Source: a virus
IMG/VR virus record: IMGVR_UViG_3300025362_000005
Span: 1 to 64,000 of that record
DNA length: 64,000 nucleotides
Direction: 5' to 3' (one strand)
Shown here one piece after another: positions 42,455-49,891 of this stretch. The notes under the pieces were generated by a model, which saw only the letters and a list, made by a program, of their open reading frames with translations, ran no database searches and had not been told where the DNA came from. The first letter of the stretch is position 1; every line of letters starts with the position of its first letter. The translations under genes were made by a program, and so were the position numbers.

Positions 42455-42934
42455 TTATTCGTAGTTTCTTGTTCGTTTAAAAAACCGTTGAACCCTATAA
42501 GCTATGGTGTCAGTGAGGCCATATAACCCGTCAATATTAAAGTAGTTAAGGCGTTGCCAGTATAGTATATCACTATCATCATCCAATATTACATAGTCGT
42601 TAAATTCTGATGGAGTACACGGTAACATATCAGCATTATCATGTAACCATTTATAGATAAGGTTGCCTCGTAGTACATGGAAAGGGATATTGTGTTTATC
42701 CGTCATTCCCACTATTTCACCGGTAAATCCTTTTGTCTCTAGTAACGCTTGTATTTCAATAATGGTGTCAAAACTCATTCTCCATGTAGATGTAATTACT
42801 ACTTTTGCTTGTGTTACATCCATAAGTTTATTTAGTGTTGTCATACATCTAGGCAATATGGGGCGTACTTCTCTAGGGGTCTCAGTTGTACATGTGTTGA
42901 GTACCCCATCTATGTCTAAAAATATAAGTTTCAT
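42455..42934 (-). CDS. HAD-family hydrolase (RNA-repair-type HAD)
   Basis: 159 aa. Catalytic motif I MKLIFLDIDGVLNT (D7, D9), motif II VVITSTWR, and the acidic motif DYVILDDDSDILY. STWR with a DDD end resembles the HAD domains of 'Swiss-army-knife' RNA-repair proteins, so it may remove 3' phosphates from RNA. Substrate is not proven. Confidence 0.82.
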   Translation of the reverse strand: MKLIFLDIDGVLNTCTTETPREVRPILPRCMTTLNKLMDVTQAKVVITSTWRMSFDTIIEIQALLETKGFTGEIVGMTDKHNIPFHVLRGNLIYKWLHDNADMLPCTPSEFNDYVILDDDSDILYWQRLNYFNIDGLYGLTDTIAYRVQRFFKRTRNYE

Positions 42935-43074
42935 CCTTTACTCCTGTTTGCAATAAATGCTTCTAAATTCTCATAAAATGATTTACTGTCTTTTGAAATA
43001 CCAACAATACGTATTACTTCATCATATTCCATATCATAATCATTTGCTGTTTGCCATATATTAAATTCTGCCAT
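42931..43074 (-). CDS. hypothetical small protein, 47 aa
   Basis: ATG at 43074 after AGGAGAACTAAA; stop overlaps the HAD start as ATGA. Begins MAEFNIWQTANDYDMEYDE. Helical, acidic. Unknown function. Confidence 0.72.
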   Translation of the reverse strand: MAEFNIWQTANDYDMEYDEVIRIVGISKDSKSFYENLEAFIANRSKG

Positions 43075-43075
43075 T

Positions 43076-43300
43076 TTAGTTCTCCTGTAAGCCAACAATA
43101 GTTTGTGCTAGTCGCAATGCTTGTCTTTTATTGGGGAACTCATTTAATTCATCTGCCAAGTCGTTAGCACGTTCAACATCTTCAAACTGTATTTGTATAA
43201 ACTTACGTGTTTCAGCTATACGTGCGACTTCAAACCAACTAAACCCAATTACTACAAATTTATCATCCTGTAATTTTACTGCATATTTACGGTCACTCAT
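43076..43300 (-). CDS. hypothetical protein, 74 aa
   Basis: Begins MSDRKYAVKLQDDKFVVIG behind AGGAGAAATA. A beta-hairpin then two helices (DVERANDLADELNEF). Unknown function. Confidence 0.72.
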   Translation of the reverse strand: MSDRKYAVKLQDDKFVVIGFSWFEVARIAETRKFIQIQFEDVERANDLADELNEFPNKRQALRLAQTIVGLQEN

Positions 43301-43736
43301 TTATTTCTCCTGTGTATTGATATTTGTATGCTCTATCTACTTCACGTTGTTCCTCTAATATAGCTATTTTTATTTGCTTAATGATAAAGATAACAAGAGT
43401 CACAAGTAAATATATAATAAGCGATGCAACAGTGAGTAAAATCACTAATGCAATTCCTAAATTTGTTTCATCTGCTAATGATGCAGAGCTGTATATAAAA
43501 CCAGTGCTCCATGGCACAAAACTATTAGAAAGTAATTGTACAAAGGTAATAGGGGTGTCTACAGCCCAAAAACTACCTCCAAAAGACGCTACTACCATAC
43601 CTATTGAACCCAACAGGAAAGCGACTATCATCCCTACTATAAGTATAACTATAATGAGTACTGCTATGGATAATAACACTACTACAAGTTTTTTTGTCAG
43701 ATTCCATACTATTCTCGCAATTAATTTTAATCCCAT
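43293..43736 (-). CDS. integral membrane protein, 147 aa
   Basis: Two long hydrophobic segments at residues about 17-50 and 93-120, with a Trp-containing loop in between and a charged C-terminal tail (EEQREVDRAYKYQY). Overlaps both neighbours slightly. Function unknown. Confidence 0.75.
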   Translation of the reverse strand: MGLKLIARIVWNLTKKLVVVLLSIAVLIIVILIVGMIVAFLLGSIGMVVASFGGSFWAVDTPITFVQLLSNSFVPWSTGFIYSSASLADETNLGIALVILLTVASLIIYLLVTLVIFIIKQIKIAILEEQREVDRAYKYQYTGEINE

Positions 43737-43984
43737 AACATTTCCTCTCCCTTTTTATCAAAACAATGCCAAAAGGATTTCCCTAGTCTCGATATACTCC
43801 AAGTAAACATACTGCTAAAACTACCATCTAGCATATATTCTATGTAGCTCATAGTTCTTTTTTGTGCTATCATCTCATCAAACGCGTGTCCAAACAGCTT
43901 ATAAGCATACCCACCATACCGTTTTACATATAATGCTCCTAAATCTGATACACTATACTTTTCAATAAATTCTTGTTTGTTCAT
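43727..43984 (-). CDS. hypothetical protein, 85 aa
   Basis: Begins MNKQEFIEKYSVSDLGALY behind AGGAGAAATT, about 40 bases after a promoter. Aromatic-rich, no recognised domain. Confidence 0.72.
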   Translation of the reverse strand: MNKQEFIEKYSVSDLGALYVKRYGGYAYKLFGHAFDEMIAQKRTMSYIEYMLDGSFSSMFTWSISRLGKSFWHCFDKKGEEMLWD

Positions 43985-43992
43985 AATTTCTC

Positions 43993-44160
43993 CTATTGTA
44001 TATTACATTCTATGGTTCTATTATACTGATATTTAAAAGTATTACAAGTACTACAGTATAAAATTTGTCCTTCAGTTCGACTACTGCCACATAATCTATA
44101 CAGGGTGTCGCACGTGGTGCAAATACTCTTCTTGTCGGGCTTTGGCTTTTTCGTGATCAC
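43993..44160 (-). CDS. possible zinc-ribbon protein, 55 aa, GTG start
   Basis: From GTG 44160 (after AAAGGGGG) the frame gives MITKKPKPDKKSICTTCDT ... YRLCG ... YCSTCNTFKYQYN, with two CxxC pairs. It overlaps the preceding small membrane protein by 65 bases in another frame. Cys spacing supports it as a real gene. Confidence 0.5.
   Translation of the reverse strand: MITKKPKPDKKSICTTCDTLYRLCGSSRTEGQILYCSTCNTFKYQYNRTIECNIQ
44020..44047 (-). promoter_or_regulatory. sigma70-type promoter before 43984
   Basis: TTGTAA (44042-44047), 16 bases, perfect TATAAT (44020-44025) on the minus strand. Confidence 0.6.
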
Positions 44161-44251
44161 GAACCCCCTTTACATAATCTAATCGTATGTATACACAATA
44201 TCCGAGTGGTACTCCAAAAACTGCTAATAATACTATGGTGATTGCTATCAA
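44096..44251 (-). CDS. small single-pass membrane protein, 51 aa, TTG start
   Basis: TTG at 44251 is six bases from AAGGAAG and gives [M]IAITIVLLAVFGVPLGYCV, a transmembrane helix, then a charged tail (RDHEKAKARQEEYLHH). The frame extends further upstream into the previous gene without a site. Function unknown. Confidence 0.55.
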   Translation of the reverse strand: MIAITIVLLAVFGVPLGYCVYIRLDYVKGVRDHEKAKARQEEYLHHVRHPV

Positions 44252-44267
44252 ATTTCTTCCTTTTTCA

Positions 44268-45032
44268 TTAATAACTCTCTGCTTCTGCTTTTGTAAGGAA
44301 AAAATGTATACCGCTTGAACACTCGTTCCACCTGTTTTTGTCAAAATCTTTTACCTCTACCGTTTCACCTTTTTTATAGGTAAAATTACTATTGTAATTT
44401 GATATGCCGACATCTGCACCAATTACTTCTAATACTTTTGCTTTTGAACATCTACATTTTCTTGACGTACCACTGCTTCTTTTTGCACTTGATGGTATTC
44501 TCAATTTTACGAGTACATTAGATGTACATTTTTTCCACGCATCAAAGCTACCTGTTTCTGGACATTGTAATGCATAATGAGATGTACATTCATTTACTTT
44601 AATATTACTGAGATCAGCATACCTGAGATCAGCATACCTGAGATTAGCATACCTGAGATCAGCATCACTGAGATTAGCATACTTGAGATTAGCATCACTG
44701 AGATTAGCACCACTGAGATCAGCATACCTGAGATTAGCATCACTGAGATTAGCACCACTGAGATCAGCATACCTGAGATCAGCATTACTGAGATTAGCAT
44801 ACCTGAGATCAGCATACCTGAGATTAGCATCACTGAGATTAGCACCACTGAGATCAGCATACCTGAGATCAGCATTACTGAGATTAGCATACCTGAGATT
44901 AGTATCACTGAGATTAGCACCACTGAGATTAGCATCACTGAGATCAGCACGTTTACCACTACTTCTATTTATTAGCCACATTTCGTGTTGTTTTAAAATA
45001 AGACTTAATTCTTTTTCTGTATACGTTTTCAT
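44268..45032 (-). CDS. pentapeptide-repeat protein with DUF5758-like C-terminus
   Basis: 254 aa. Residues about 28-143 are more than 20 pentapeptides of type A(D/N)LS/R (for example ADLSDANLSGANLSD), which form a right-handed quadrilateral beta helix. The C-terminal domain (PETGSFDAWKKC, RIPSSAKRSSGTSRKCR, CSSGIHFF.TKAEAESY) is found in phage and giant-virus pentapeptide proteins. Some such proteins mimic DNA, but its role here is unknown. The coding DNA is a 15-bp-period repeat and is therefore open in several frames. Confidence 0.88.
   Translation of the reverse strand: MKTYTEKELSLILKQHEMWLINRSSGKRADLSDANLSGANLSDTNLRYANLSNADLRYADLSGANLSDANLRYADLRYANLSNADLRYADLSGANLSDANLRYADLSGANLSDANLKYANLSDADLRYANLRYADLRYADLSNIKVNECTSHYALQCPETGSFDAWKKCTSNVLVKLRIPSSAKRSSGTSRKCRCSKAKVLEVIGADVGISNYNSNFTYKKGETVEVKDFDKNRWNECSSGIHFFLTKAEAESY
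44594..44952. repeat. 15-bp-period tandem repeat coding the pentapeptides
   Basis: Units such as GAGATTAGCATCACT and GAGATCAGCATACCT recur in mosaic order over about 360 bases. Near-identity at DNA level suggests recent expansion or gene conversion. Confidence 0.85.
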
Positions 45033-45080
45033 AATTTCTCCTATTTCATATAGTTATAATTAACTATTACTAGCTTTAAT

Positions 45081-45245
45081 CTACTTTAAACCCTGTTCCT
45101 GTGCGAGAGTTGTTAGCCCATAATCAGTATAATTTCCATAAAATGTATATGCTCTGAAATTCTCCTCATACTGGAACACTTTTCATGTCCCATTATTGTA
45201 CTCTACTCTAAACCCATTTTCTTCTAATAACTCAACTGTTTTCAT
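45081..45245 (-). pseudogene. small gene interrupted by an in-frame TGA
   Basis: ATG at 45245 after AAGAGGTAACAAA overlaps the upstream stop as ATGA. Twenty codons (MKTVELLEENGFRVEYNNGT) precede TGA (45183-45185), then 33 codons KVFQYEENFRAYTFYGNYTD to QGLK end at TAG. A TGG-to-TGA change would explain it. Confidence 0.7.
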
Positions 45246-45382
45246 TTTGTTACCTCTTTTAGTGTCACTTCAAGATTATAATATTCTCTGCGTAGTGCTT
45301 CAGCACGTTCATGTGCATCATACAATCCAATAATTGTAGCCACTTTCTTATTATCTAAATAAATGTCATATGTTTTATTCAT
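45242..45382 (-). CDS. hypothetical small protein, 46 aa
   Basis: ATG at 45382 follows AAAGGGGTAATGATT. Begins MNKTYDIYLDNKKVATIIG, then a basic helix. It overlaps both neighbours by a few bases. Unknown function. Confidence 0.7.
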   Translation of the reverse strand: MNKTYDIYLDNKKVATIIGLYDAHERAEALRREYYNLEVTLKEVTK

Positions 45383-45512
45383 AATCATTACCCCTTTCTA
45401 GCTCATGTACTTTGTCCTCTAATACATCATTACTCCCCCATACTGTAGTATGGCCATCAACACAATGGCGTTCAACCCACTTTGCTAAAATGTTTATTGC
45501 AAGTTCATCCAT
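45375..45512 (-). CDS. hypothetical small protein, 45 aa
   Basis: ATG at 45512, formed as TAATG with the upstream frame. MDELAINILAKWVERHCVD then HTTVWGSNDVLEDKVHEL. The W-V...V-x-G-x-V-W-G-S-x-D-V-L pattern is repeated in the interrupted gene just upstream (QWIQWNAYNGSSVTWGSCDV), so the two are tandem paralogues. Confidence 0.68.
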   Translation of the reverse strand: MDELAINILAKWVERHCVDGHTTVWGSNDVLEDKVHELERGNDYE

Positions 45513-45751
45513 TACCAACCACTCCCCTCTAAATCCTCTATACATTCTTGTAGATAATCTACTTTTTCTTCTAACCCTTTAATCTCTTTTTCATATGCTT
45601 CATGAATTTCCATAGCAAGCATTTCCAGATCAACAACTCTAACTTATTTTAAGTTTAACACATCACAGCTACCCCACGTTACACTACTGCCATTATATGC
45701 GTTCCACTGTATCCACTGTCTTACACGTTTTACTGCTTTGTTTAAAATCAT
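45512..45751 (-). pseudogene. small gene interrupted by an in-frame TAA
   Basis: ATG at 45751 follows GGAGAAAACGAA and overlaps the upstream stop. Thirty-five codons (MILNKAVKRVRQWIQWNAYN to DVLNLK) precede TAA (45644-45646); the same frame continues 43 codons as a coiled coil (VRVVDLEMLAMEIHEAYE to EDLEGSGW) to TAA at 45512. The second part has no convincing start signal. Confidence 0.65.
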
Positions 45752-45948
45752 TTCGTTTTCTCCAAATAGTTTTTTGCAATTTTTACACATTCTGCATCCG
45801 TTTCTGAAGTATAAAGGGTAACATCACAATAAGCAGAGCATGGACATTCATTCAGTGTGTCTTCTTCACACATCAAACCCGTTACTATCCCACTAAAACA
45901 ATTACCATTTAATTCAATTAATAATTCTGCCTTTTCTTTTTTATTCAT
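45748..45948 (-). CDS. small Cys-rich protein, 66 aa
   Basis: Begins MNKKEKAELLIELNGNCFS. Cys spaced in TGLMCEEDTLNECPCSAYC suggests a metal site or disulfides. Promoter immediately upstream. Function unknown. Confidence 0.72.
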   Translation of the reverse strand: MNKKEKAELLIELNGNCFSGIVTGLMCEEDTLNECPCSAYCDVTLYTSETDAECVKIAKNYLEKTK

Positions 45949-46127
45949 TAATTACTCCTTACTACATAGTATCTTACTTTGCGATTATTGTCAAACATAA
46001 CTCGTGCAATTACTTTGTTTTCACTATTTATATGCAGTAGCAGGTCGTGAGTAGCTTGTACGGGTTTATTAAAACAGTTACAGATGAAGGTTTGATAAGT
46101 TTTTTTGTTTACTTGTTTAAGACTCAT
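45948..46127 (-). CDS. hypothetical small protein, 59 aa
   Basis: ATG at 46127 follows AGAGGTACAAA. Begins MSLKQVNKKTYQTFICNCF; the promoter for the next gene lies within its 3' end. Basic, unknown function. Confidence 0.7.
   Translation of the reverse strand: MSLKQVNKKTYQTFICNCFNKPVQATHDLLLHINSENKVIARVMFDNNRKVRYYVVRSN
45966..45994 (-). promoter_or_regulatory. sigma70-type promoter before 45948
   Basis: TTGACA (45989-45994), 17 bases, TACTAT (45966-45971) on the minus strand, inside the end of the 59-aa gene. Confidence 0.55.
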
Positions 46128-46404
46128 TTTGTACCTCTAAATTTAATACAGTGATTAATGATCTGTGCTGTCCCACTGTGTATTGACTAAAACCTGTCGG
46201 TACTGGTTTATCCCATCCATTTCTTCGTGCTTCGCTTACTGAGCTAAACAAATTAGCGCGGTGCATTAAATGAGCTAGTACAAGTTTGTCAAAGGGATTA
46301 TACACCATTGTTACTTGCCCATTGTCTACAGGAGATAAAAACAAGTCTATGTCTGCTTGATTTGTACCCGTTTTAATAAAATTAATATCTATTCTACCAT
46401 TCAT
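46117..46404 (-). CDS. hypothetical protein, 95 aa
   Basis: Start ATG at 46404 (MNGRIDINFIKTGTN) follows GGAGAAACAATC and overlaps the upstream stop. Unknown function. Confidence 0.72.
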   Translation of the reverse strand: MNGRIDINFIKTGTNQADIDLFLSPVDNGQVTMVYNPFDKLVLAHLMHRANLFSSVSEARRNGWDKPVPTGFSQYTVGQHRSLITVLNLEVQNES

Positions 46405-46637
46405 GATTGTTTCTCCAATAAAGCTATAAGCCAAGTGACAAACTCCGGTTTATAAAATACGTGGTGTGCTTCACATATCCATACAGTTTGCGTAGCACTT
46501 TTATTTGTAGCTTCAAGATATTGTTGTGTATAAGATTCCATATTATTAAAATCTCTGTCTTCTGTGTAAATCTCATAATCATTTTTGTTTAATGCTCTCA
46601 TCAGTTCAATTACTTTGTTTTCCTGTTCTTTTGTCAT
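46401..46637 (-). CDS. hypothetical protein, 78 aa
   Basis: Begins MTKEQENKVIELMRALNKN behind AGGAGTTTATC. The ICEAHHVFYKPEFVTWL segment is His/Cys-containing but no zinc motif is clear. Unknown function. Confidence 0.72.
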   Translation of the reverse strand: MTKEQENKVIELMRALNKNDYEIYTEDRDFNNMESYTQQYLEATNKSATQTVWICEAHHVFYKPEFVTWLIALLEKQS

Positions 46638-46646
46638 GATAAACTC

Positions 46647-46871
46647 CTATATAACTTCTAATACATACCCAATTGATAATAATTCATTGTATAAACTATA
46701 ATATTCTCGTGGTGATACGGTTTCTAGCTCAGTTATTAAATTTACATCTGCACCTCCGTGTTGCCCTACGTGCTGATATGATTCTATAAAAATGTTATTA
46801 GTAATAACTTCTGGAAATAATGCTATGACATCACCTTCTGGAAATTTACGGAAACATACTTTTGTTTTCAT
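46647..46871 (-). CDS. hypothetical protein, 74 aa
   Basis: Start ATG at 46871 overlaps the zinc-ribbon stop (ATGA). KVCFRKFPEGDVIALFPEV with GADVNLITELETVSPREY resembles a common small phage protein starting F-R.fp.GdviAlfP. Function unknown. Confidence 0.74.
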   Translation of the reverse strand: MKTKVCFRKFPEGDVIALFPEVITNNIFIESYQHVGQHGGADVNLITELETVSPREYYSLYNELLSIGYVLEVI

Positions 46872-47050
46872 AATTCTCTCCCACACATAGGACAATAATT
46901 AATAGCAACTTTTACTTGTATGCTCCTATTAGAATTCAATAACAACAAAGTAGAATCTAAGGTTATATTATAGCCACAGATATTTTCAAAGCTACTTAAT
47001 ATATCTTTATCTGCTACTGTTATTTCTGTACTATTACAATATTTACACAT
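46868..47050 (-). CDS. small zinc-ribbon protein, 60 aa
   Basis: Begins MCKYCNSTEITVADKDIL and ends INYCPMCGREL. Paralogue of 4900-5076, with the same start, end and length, and its stop again overlaps the next gene. Confidence 0.8.
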   Translation of the reverse strand: MCKYCNSTEITVADKDILSSFENICGYNITLDSTLLLLNSNRSIQVKVAINYCPMCGREL

Positions 47051-47052
47051 AA

Positions 47053-47283
47053 TTATATCCTTTTTAAGTTGTTAAAATCTCTGATATTACCCTTACACCA
47101 TTTTTCAGCAACACGCTCAATACTAGCTCTAATTATAGTTGACTTGCTCTCGTTGCCTATGTCAACTGCACCGCTAAGATATATATGGTTTAATTCTTCA
47201 ATAATTTCATCACCTATATTTTTTAATCGTGCTGTATAAATTTTCTGATCTTCTTCACAAATTCTGTCTGTAAATTTTGTCAT
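47053..47283 (-). CDS. hypothetical protein, 76 aa
   Basis: Begins MTKFTDRICEEDQKIYTAR behind AGGAGTTTATC. Helical, charged, unknown function. Confidence 0.72.
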   Translation of the reverse strand: MTKFTDRICEEDQKIYTARLKNIGDEIIEELNHIYLSGAVDIGNESKSTIIRASIERVAEKWCKGNIRDFNNLKRI

Positions 47284-47324
47284 GATAAACTCCTCTGTTA
47301 ATTTAATTAAAATATCCGTATAGT

Positions 47325-47354
47325 TACACTGTGCTAAGTTATTAACACAGTGTA
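47325..47354. repeat. 9-bp inverted repeat, possible operator or terminator stem
   Basis: TACACTGTG (47325-47333) and CACAGTGTA (47346-47354) are separated by 12 bases, overlapping the end of the 36-aa frame and preceding 47283. No T-run follows on either strand. Confidence 0.55.
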
Positions 47355-47452
47355 TTAATATAGTTATTCAAACGGTAAATTAGGGCATGATAGCACCTCC
47401 TATTTAAATCACTTTGCAATCTATTTAGCATCATGTATTCAAATTTCTGCAT
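47342..47452 (-). CDS. possible 36-aa protein
   Basis: ATG at 47452 follows AAGGGGTATATT. Begins MQKFEYMMLNRLQSDLNRR. Inside it, AGGAGG precedes ATGCCCTAA (a two-codon frame), so this may be a leader rather than a gene. Confidence 0.4.
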   Translation of the reverse strand: MQKFEYMMLNRLQSDLNRRCYHALIYRLNNYINTLC

Positions 47453-47462
47453 AATATACCCC

Positions 47463-47897
47463 TTAATTATCGTAACTTAATACAATTGCTTTGGCTTCTC
47501 TCAATGCACTAAGCATCAACGGGTTTTTATTTACTTCTTCAATACTTATTCCCAAGCTATCAAGCGTGTCTGTCAAGTCATAAGTAACACAAAATTCGTG
47601 ATTAGCTAATTCGTATGTGAACATATCCAACATATAACCTGTTCCAGTTTTATCATTTTCAATAGCTTGTGATTTTTCAGTGTGAAAACGTTCAAAAGTA
47701 TCATGTATTACTTTGCTGTCGGTTTTTAAATAGAAACTTCCTGCAATACCACGTACCAATTTATCTTTGCAGTTTTCTGTTGTTAAATTCATTTCAGCAA
47801 GTGCTTTTTTGAATTGGTCATTATTAAAAGCGAAGTGCATTGGTAGGGCGTTCATTTCTTTTTCTTGTCTGTTTCTTAATTCACTGTATTTATTCAT
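47463..47897 (-). CDS. hypothetical protein, 144 aa
   Basis: Begins MNKYSELRNRQEKEMNALP behind AGGGAGTAACAA and follows the best promoter of the region. Mostly alpha/beta, ends REAKAIVLSYDN. Unknown function. Confidence 0.78.
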   Translation of the reverse strand: MNKYSELRNRQEKEMNALPMHFAFNNDQFKKALAEMNLTTENCKDKLVRGIAGSFYLKTDSKVIHDTFERFHTEKSQAIENDKTGTGYMLDMFTYELANHEFCVTYDLTDTLDSLGISIEEVNKNPLMLSALREAKAIVLSYDN

Positions 47898-47927
47898 TTG
47901 TTACTCCCTTAAATTTGTTTATACTCT

Positions 47928-47955
47928 ATTATAACATACTGACAACTGGTGTCAA
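47928..47955 (-). promoter_or_regulatory. strong sigma70-type promoter before 47897
   Basis: Perfect TTGACA (47950-47955) and TATAAT (47928-47933), 16 bases apart on the minus strand. Confidence 0.72.
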
Positions 47956-47960
47956 GCTTT

Positions 47961-48299
47961 TTATTCTCCAATATGCCATATCCTATAACTATCTTCATAA
48001 TCGTGTAATTCAAGAGCTAAATTATAGTCAGTATAGTGTACACCATGTAAGTCATTTTCAGCATAATCTGGTAGATTCACCCAACTACTATTAGTCATTA
48101 TAAAATCACCTAAATAATATATGCTATGACTAGTTTTTATAAACTTACCACATATTAATTCTGTGTCATCATCATCATAATCATAATTAGCAAACTCCTG
48201 TTGATAAATTTGCTCTGATTTTGTTAAGTCATCCCATGTATAAAACTCAACAAATTTCCCGTTGCTAGTAGCTGATAAGTTATTAATATTTTTCTTCAT
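47961..48299 (-). CDS. hypothetical acidic protein, 112 aa
   Basis: Begins MKKNINNLSATSNGKFVEF, Asp/Tyr-rich (YDYDDDDTELICGKFI), ends YRIWHIGE. Very acidic small phage proteins can be anti-defence DNA mimics, but that is not established here. Confidence 0.75.
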   Translation of the reverse strand: MKKNINNLSATSNGKFVEFYTWDDLTKSEQIYQQEFANYDYDDDDTELICGKFIKTSHSIYYLGDFIMTNSSWVNLPDYAENDLHGVHYTDYNLALELHDYEDSYRIWHIGE

Positions 48300-48651
48300 T
48301 TTCTGTGTCCTCTATATAATTCATCCATAATAAAGCTTGTAATGCTGTTTTATCACTAAGCATAACGGCCTTTCCAGCACTATCATCTTCATTCATAGCG
48401 CGTGAAGCTTCCCAAAAATCAATATATATTGACTTGTTATCATCGTTATTTAATCCACTTTCAATAAGTTTATTACGGTATAAGTTACCAAGATAATCAG
48501 CAATGGCATATTTACTATGAGTAAACTCTAGCCATTCAATTTCCCATGCTGTTAATTCATAATGACAATAACCACTTTCAAATTGTAAGTTATACATTTT
48601 TTCATCATCATGAAACATTTCTAATACTTCTTTACTTGTGTAAATTCTCAT
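48283..48651 (-). CDS. hypothetical acidic protein, 122 aa
   Basis: Begins MRIYTSKEVLEMFHDDEKM behind AGGGAGTATGTA, helical, acidic. Overlaps the next gene by 17 bases. The 100-base gap on its upstream side (48652-48752) shows nothing of note. Confidence 0.75.
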   Translation of the reverse strand: MRIYTSKEVLEMFHDDEKMYNLQFESGYCHYELTAWEIEWLEFTHSKYAIADYLGNLYRNKLIESGLNNDDNKSIYIDFWEASRAMNEDDSAGKAVMLSDKTALQALLWMNYIEDTENEEKY

Positions 48652-48752
48652 TACATACTCCCTTTTAAATTTGTTTCTAAGCCATGAGGATTGCGTGTAA
48701 GCTCATAACTTTAGAAAGCTATAGAACTATACCACTAACTTGTTTAAATAGC

Positions 48753-48953
48753 TTACAGTTCGTTTATATAAAAATCTTCAGGTTTCTCATTCATAGTAAC
48801 GTTATCAGCCCACGTCAGAAAACAACAACAACTATTATTGGGAGTACACTTAATCATGTAACCTGCTTTTCCGAGTATTACTTGATAGTTGTCATTTTTC
48901 CAGTGTACAATCATACCTTTATTTACTGCATCTTTAATTTCTTGTAAGTTCAT
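48753..48953 (-). CDS. hypothetical small protein, 66 aa
   Basis: Begins MNLQEIKDAVNKGMIVHWK behind AGAGGAGTAACAA. Three consecutive Cys (NSCCCFLTW) are notable. Promoter directly upstream. Confidence 0.74.
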   Translation of the reverse strand: MNLQEIKDAVNKGMIVHWKNDNYQVILGKAGYMIKCTPNNSCCCFLTWADNVTMNEKPEDFYINEL

Positions 48954-48979
48954 TTGTTACTCCTCTAAATGTTTAAGTA

Positions 48980-49008
48980 ATTATAACATAGCACTAGGTA
49001 CTAATCAA
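48980..49008 (-). promoter_or_regulatory. sigma70-type promoter before 48953
   Basis: TTGATT (49003-49008), 17 bases, perfect TATAAT (48980-48985) on the minus strand, overlapping the upstream stop. Confidence 0.65.
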
Positions 49009-49264
49009 GAATTATTTCAATATTTTTATGGATTTGTTTCCATGTTATATGAGACTGCCAGTAATCGCGTAATGATGAGATATGAATAATTACAAAATTA
49101 GGGAATCCGCGTTTACTCATGCACTCTATAGTTGATTGCATATGCTTTTGTATGTTTTCACGGCCATCTAATTGTAATATGTGACAACTACCGCATGGTG
49201 CAATATAAAAATGTTCTCCAGTTGTGTCTATTCTTTCATCTAATCCTACTGCGTAAGTTTTCAT
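49001..49264 (-). CDS. hypothetical protein, 87 aa
   Basis: Begins MKTYAVGLDERIDTTGEHF after AAAAGGAGTAAATA. Contains YIAPCGSCHILQLDG, a single CxxC. Unknown function. Confidence 0.73.
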   Translation of the reverse strand: MKTYAVGLDERIDTTGEHFYIAPCGSCHILQLDGRENIQKHMQSTIECMSKRGFPNFVIIHISSLRDYWQSHITWKQIHKNIEIILD

Positions 49265-49276
49265 TATTTACTCCTT

Positions 49277-49477
49277 TTATTTACATGCGTATGCTAGGAT
49301 TGACGCATCAACCCCACAAAAAACACTTATTGAACCATCTGCGTATTCGAAACTAGTTGTTTCGTTTTCATAATCTTGTTTATAAGCATCAGCAATTTCA
49401 GAAGTTTCAATCAGTAATTCCGTGAAACTCATTCTTTTTTGACTGTATGCCAGTGTTGTCTGTTCTGCTCTGTTCAT
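49277..49477 (-). CDS. hypothetical protein, 66 aa
   Basis: Begins MNRAEQTTLAYSQKRMSFT behind AAGGAGCGTATAAA, ends VDASILAYACK. Unknown function. Confidence 0.72.
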   Translation of the reverse strand: MNRAEQTTLAYSQKRMSFTELLIETSEIADAYKQDYENETTSFEYADGSISVFCGVDASILAYACK

Positions 49478-49478
49478 T

Positions 49479-49670
49479 TTATACGCTCCTTATTAGTGTA
49501 GTAATATTTATATGACCATTGTTGTAATCTTCTATTAAGTGTTGATGTTTTAAAGCAGTAATTATTTCATTAGGAGTCATAGCCATATTAAATAAGACAT
49601 AACATTCATTCAATTTCAATTGATCATTTGCAATTGCATACAAGTCATTAGCACTTTTATTTTCTTTCAT
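49479..49670 (-). CDS. hypothetical protein, 63 aa
   Basis: Begins MKENKSANDLYAIANDQLK behind AAGGGGTTACAAA. Helical. Unknown function. Confidence 0.72.
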   Translation of the reverse strand: MKENKSANDLYAIANDQLKLNECYVLFNMAMTPNEIITALKHQHLIEDYNNGHINITTLIRSV

Positions 49671-49682
49671 TTTGTAACCCCT

Positions 49683-49871
49683 TTATATATCATATTCGCA
49701 AGTAAATACTAGTAATACATATTTGTGTATAACCTCTTTAGGAATATCAACACAATAACTTTGTTTTATATTTGATACTATGCAAGGTATTAAATATTCT
49801 TTTAGCCATATGTCTTTAATTTCACTTGTTACATCTAGAAATGCCTTTTTCATTTTCTCTATTGTTTCCAT
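49683..49871 (-). CDS. hypothetical protein, 62 aa
   Basis: Start ATG at 49871 (METIEKMKKAFLDV) follows AAGGAGTTTACA; an earlier frame start lacks a site and would precede the promoter's start point. Unknown function. Confidence 0.72.
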   Translation of the reverse strand: METIEKMKKAFLDVTSEIKDIWLKEYLIPCIVSNIKQSYCVDIPKEVIHKYVLLVFTCEYDI

Positions 49872-49891
49872 TGTAAACTCCTTATTAATTA

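Noticed and set aside
44577-45063. Long frames on the plus strand and an alternative minus frame across the pentapeptide repeat
   Set aside because: They arise from the 15-bp repeat period and are monotonous Ile/Ser/Leu-rich shadows of the pentapeptide gene.
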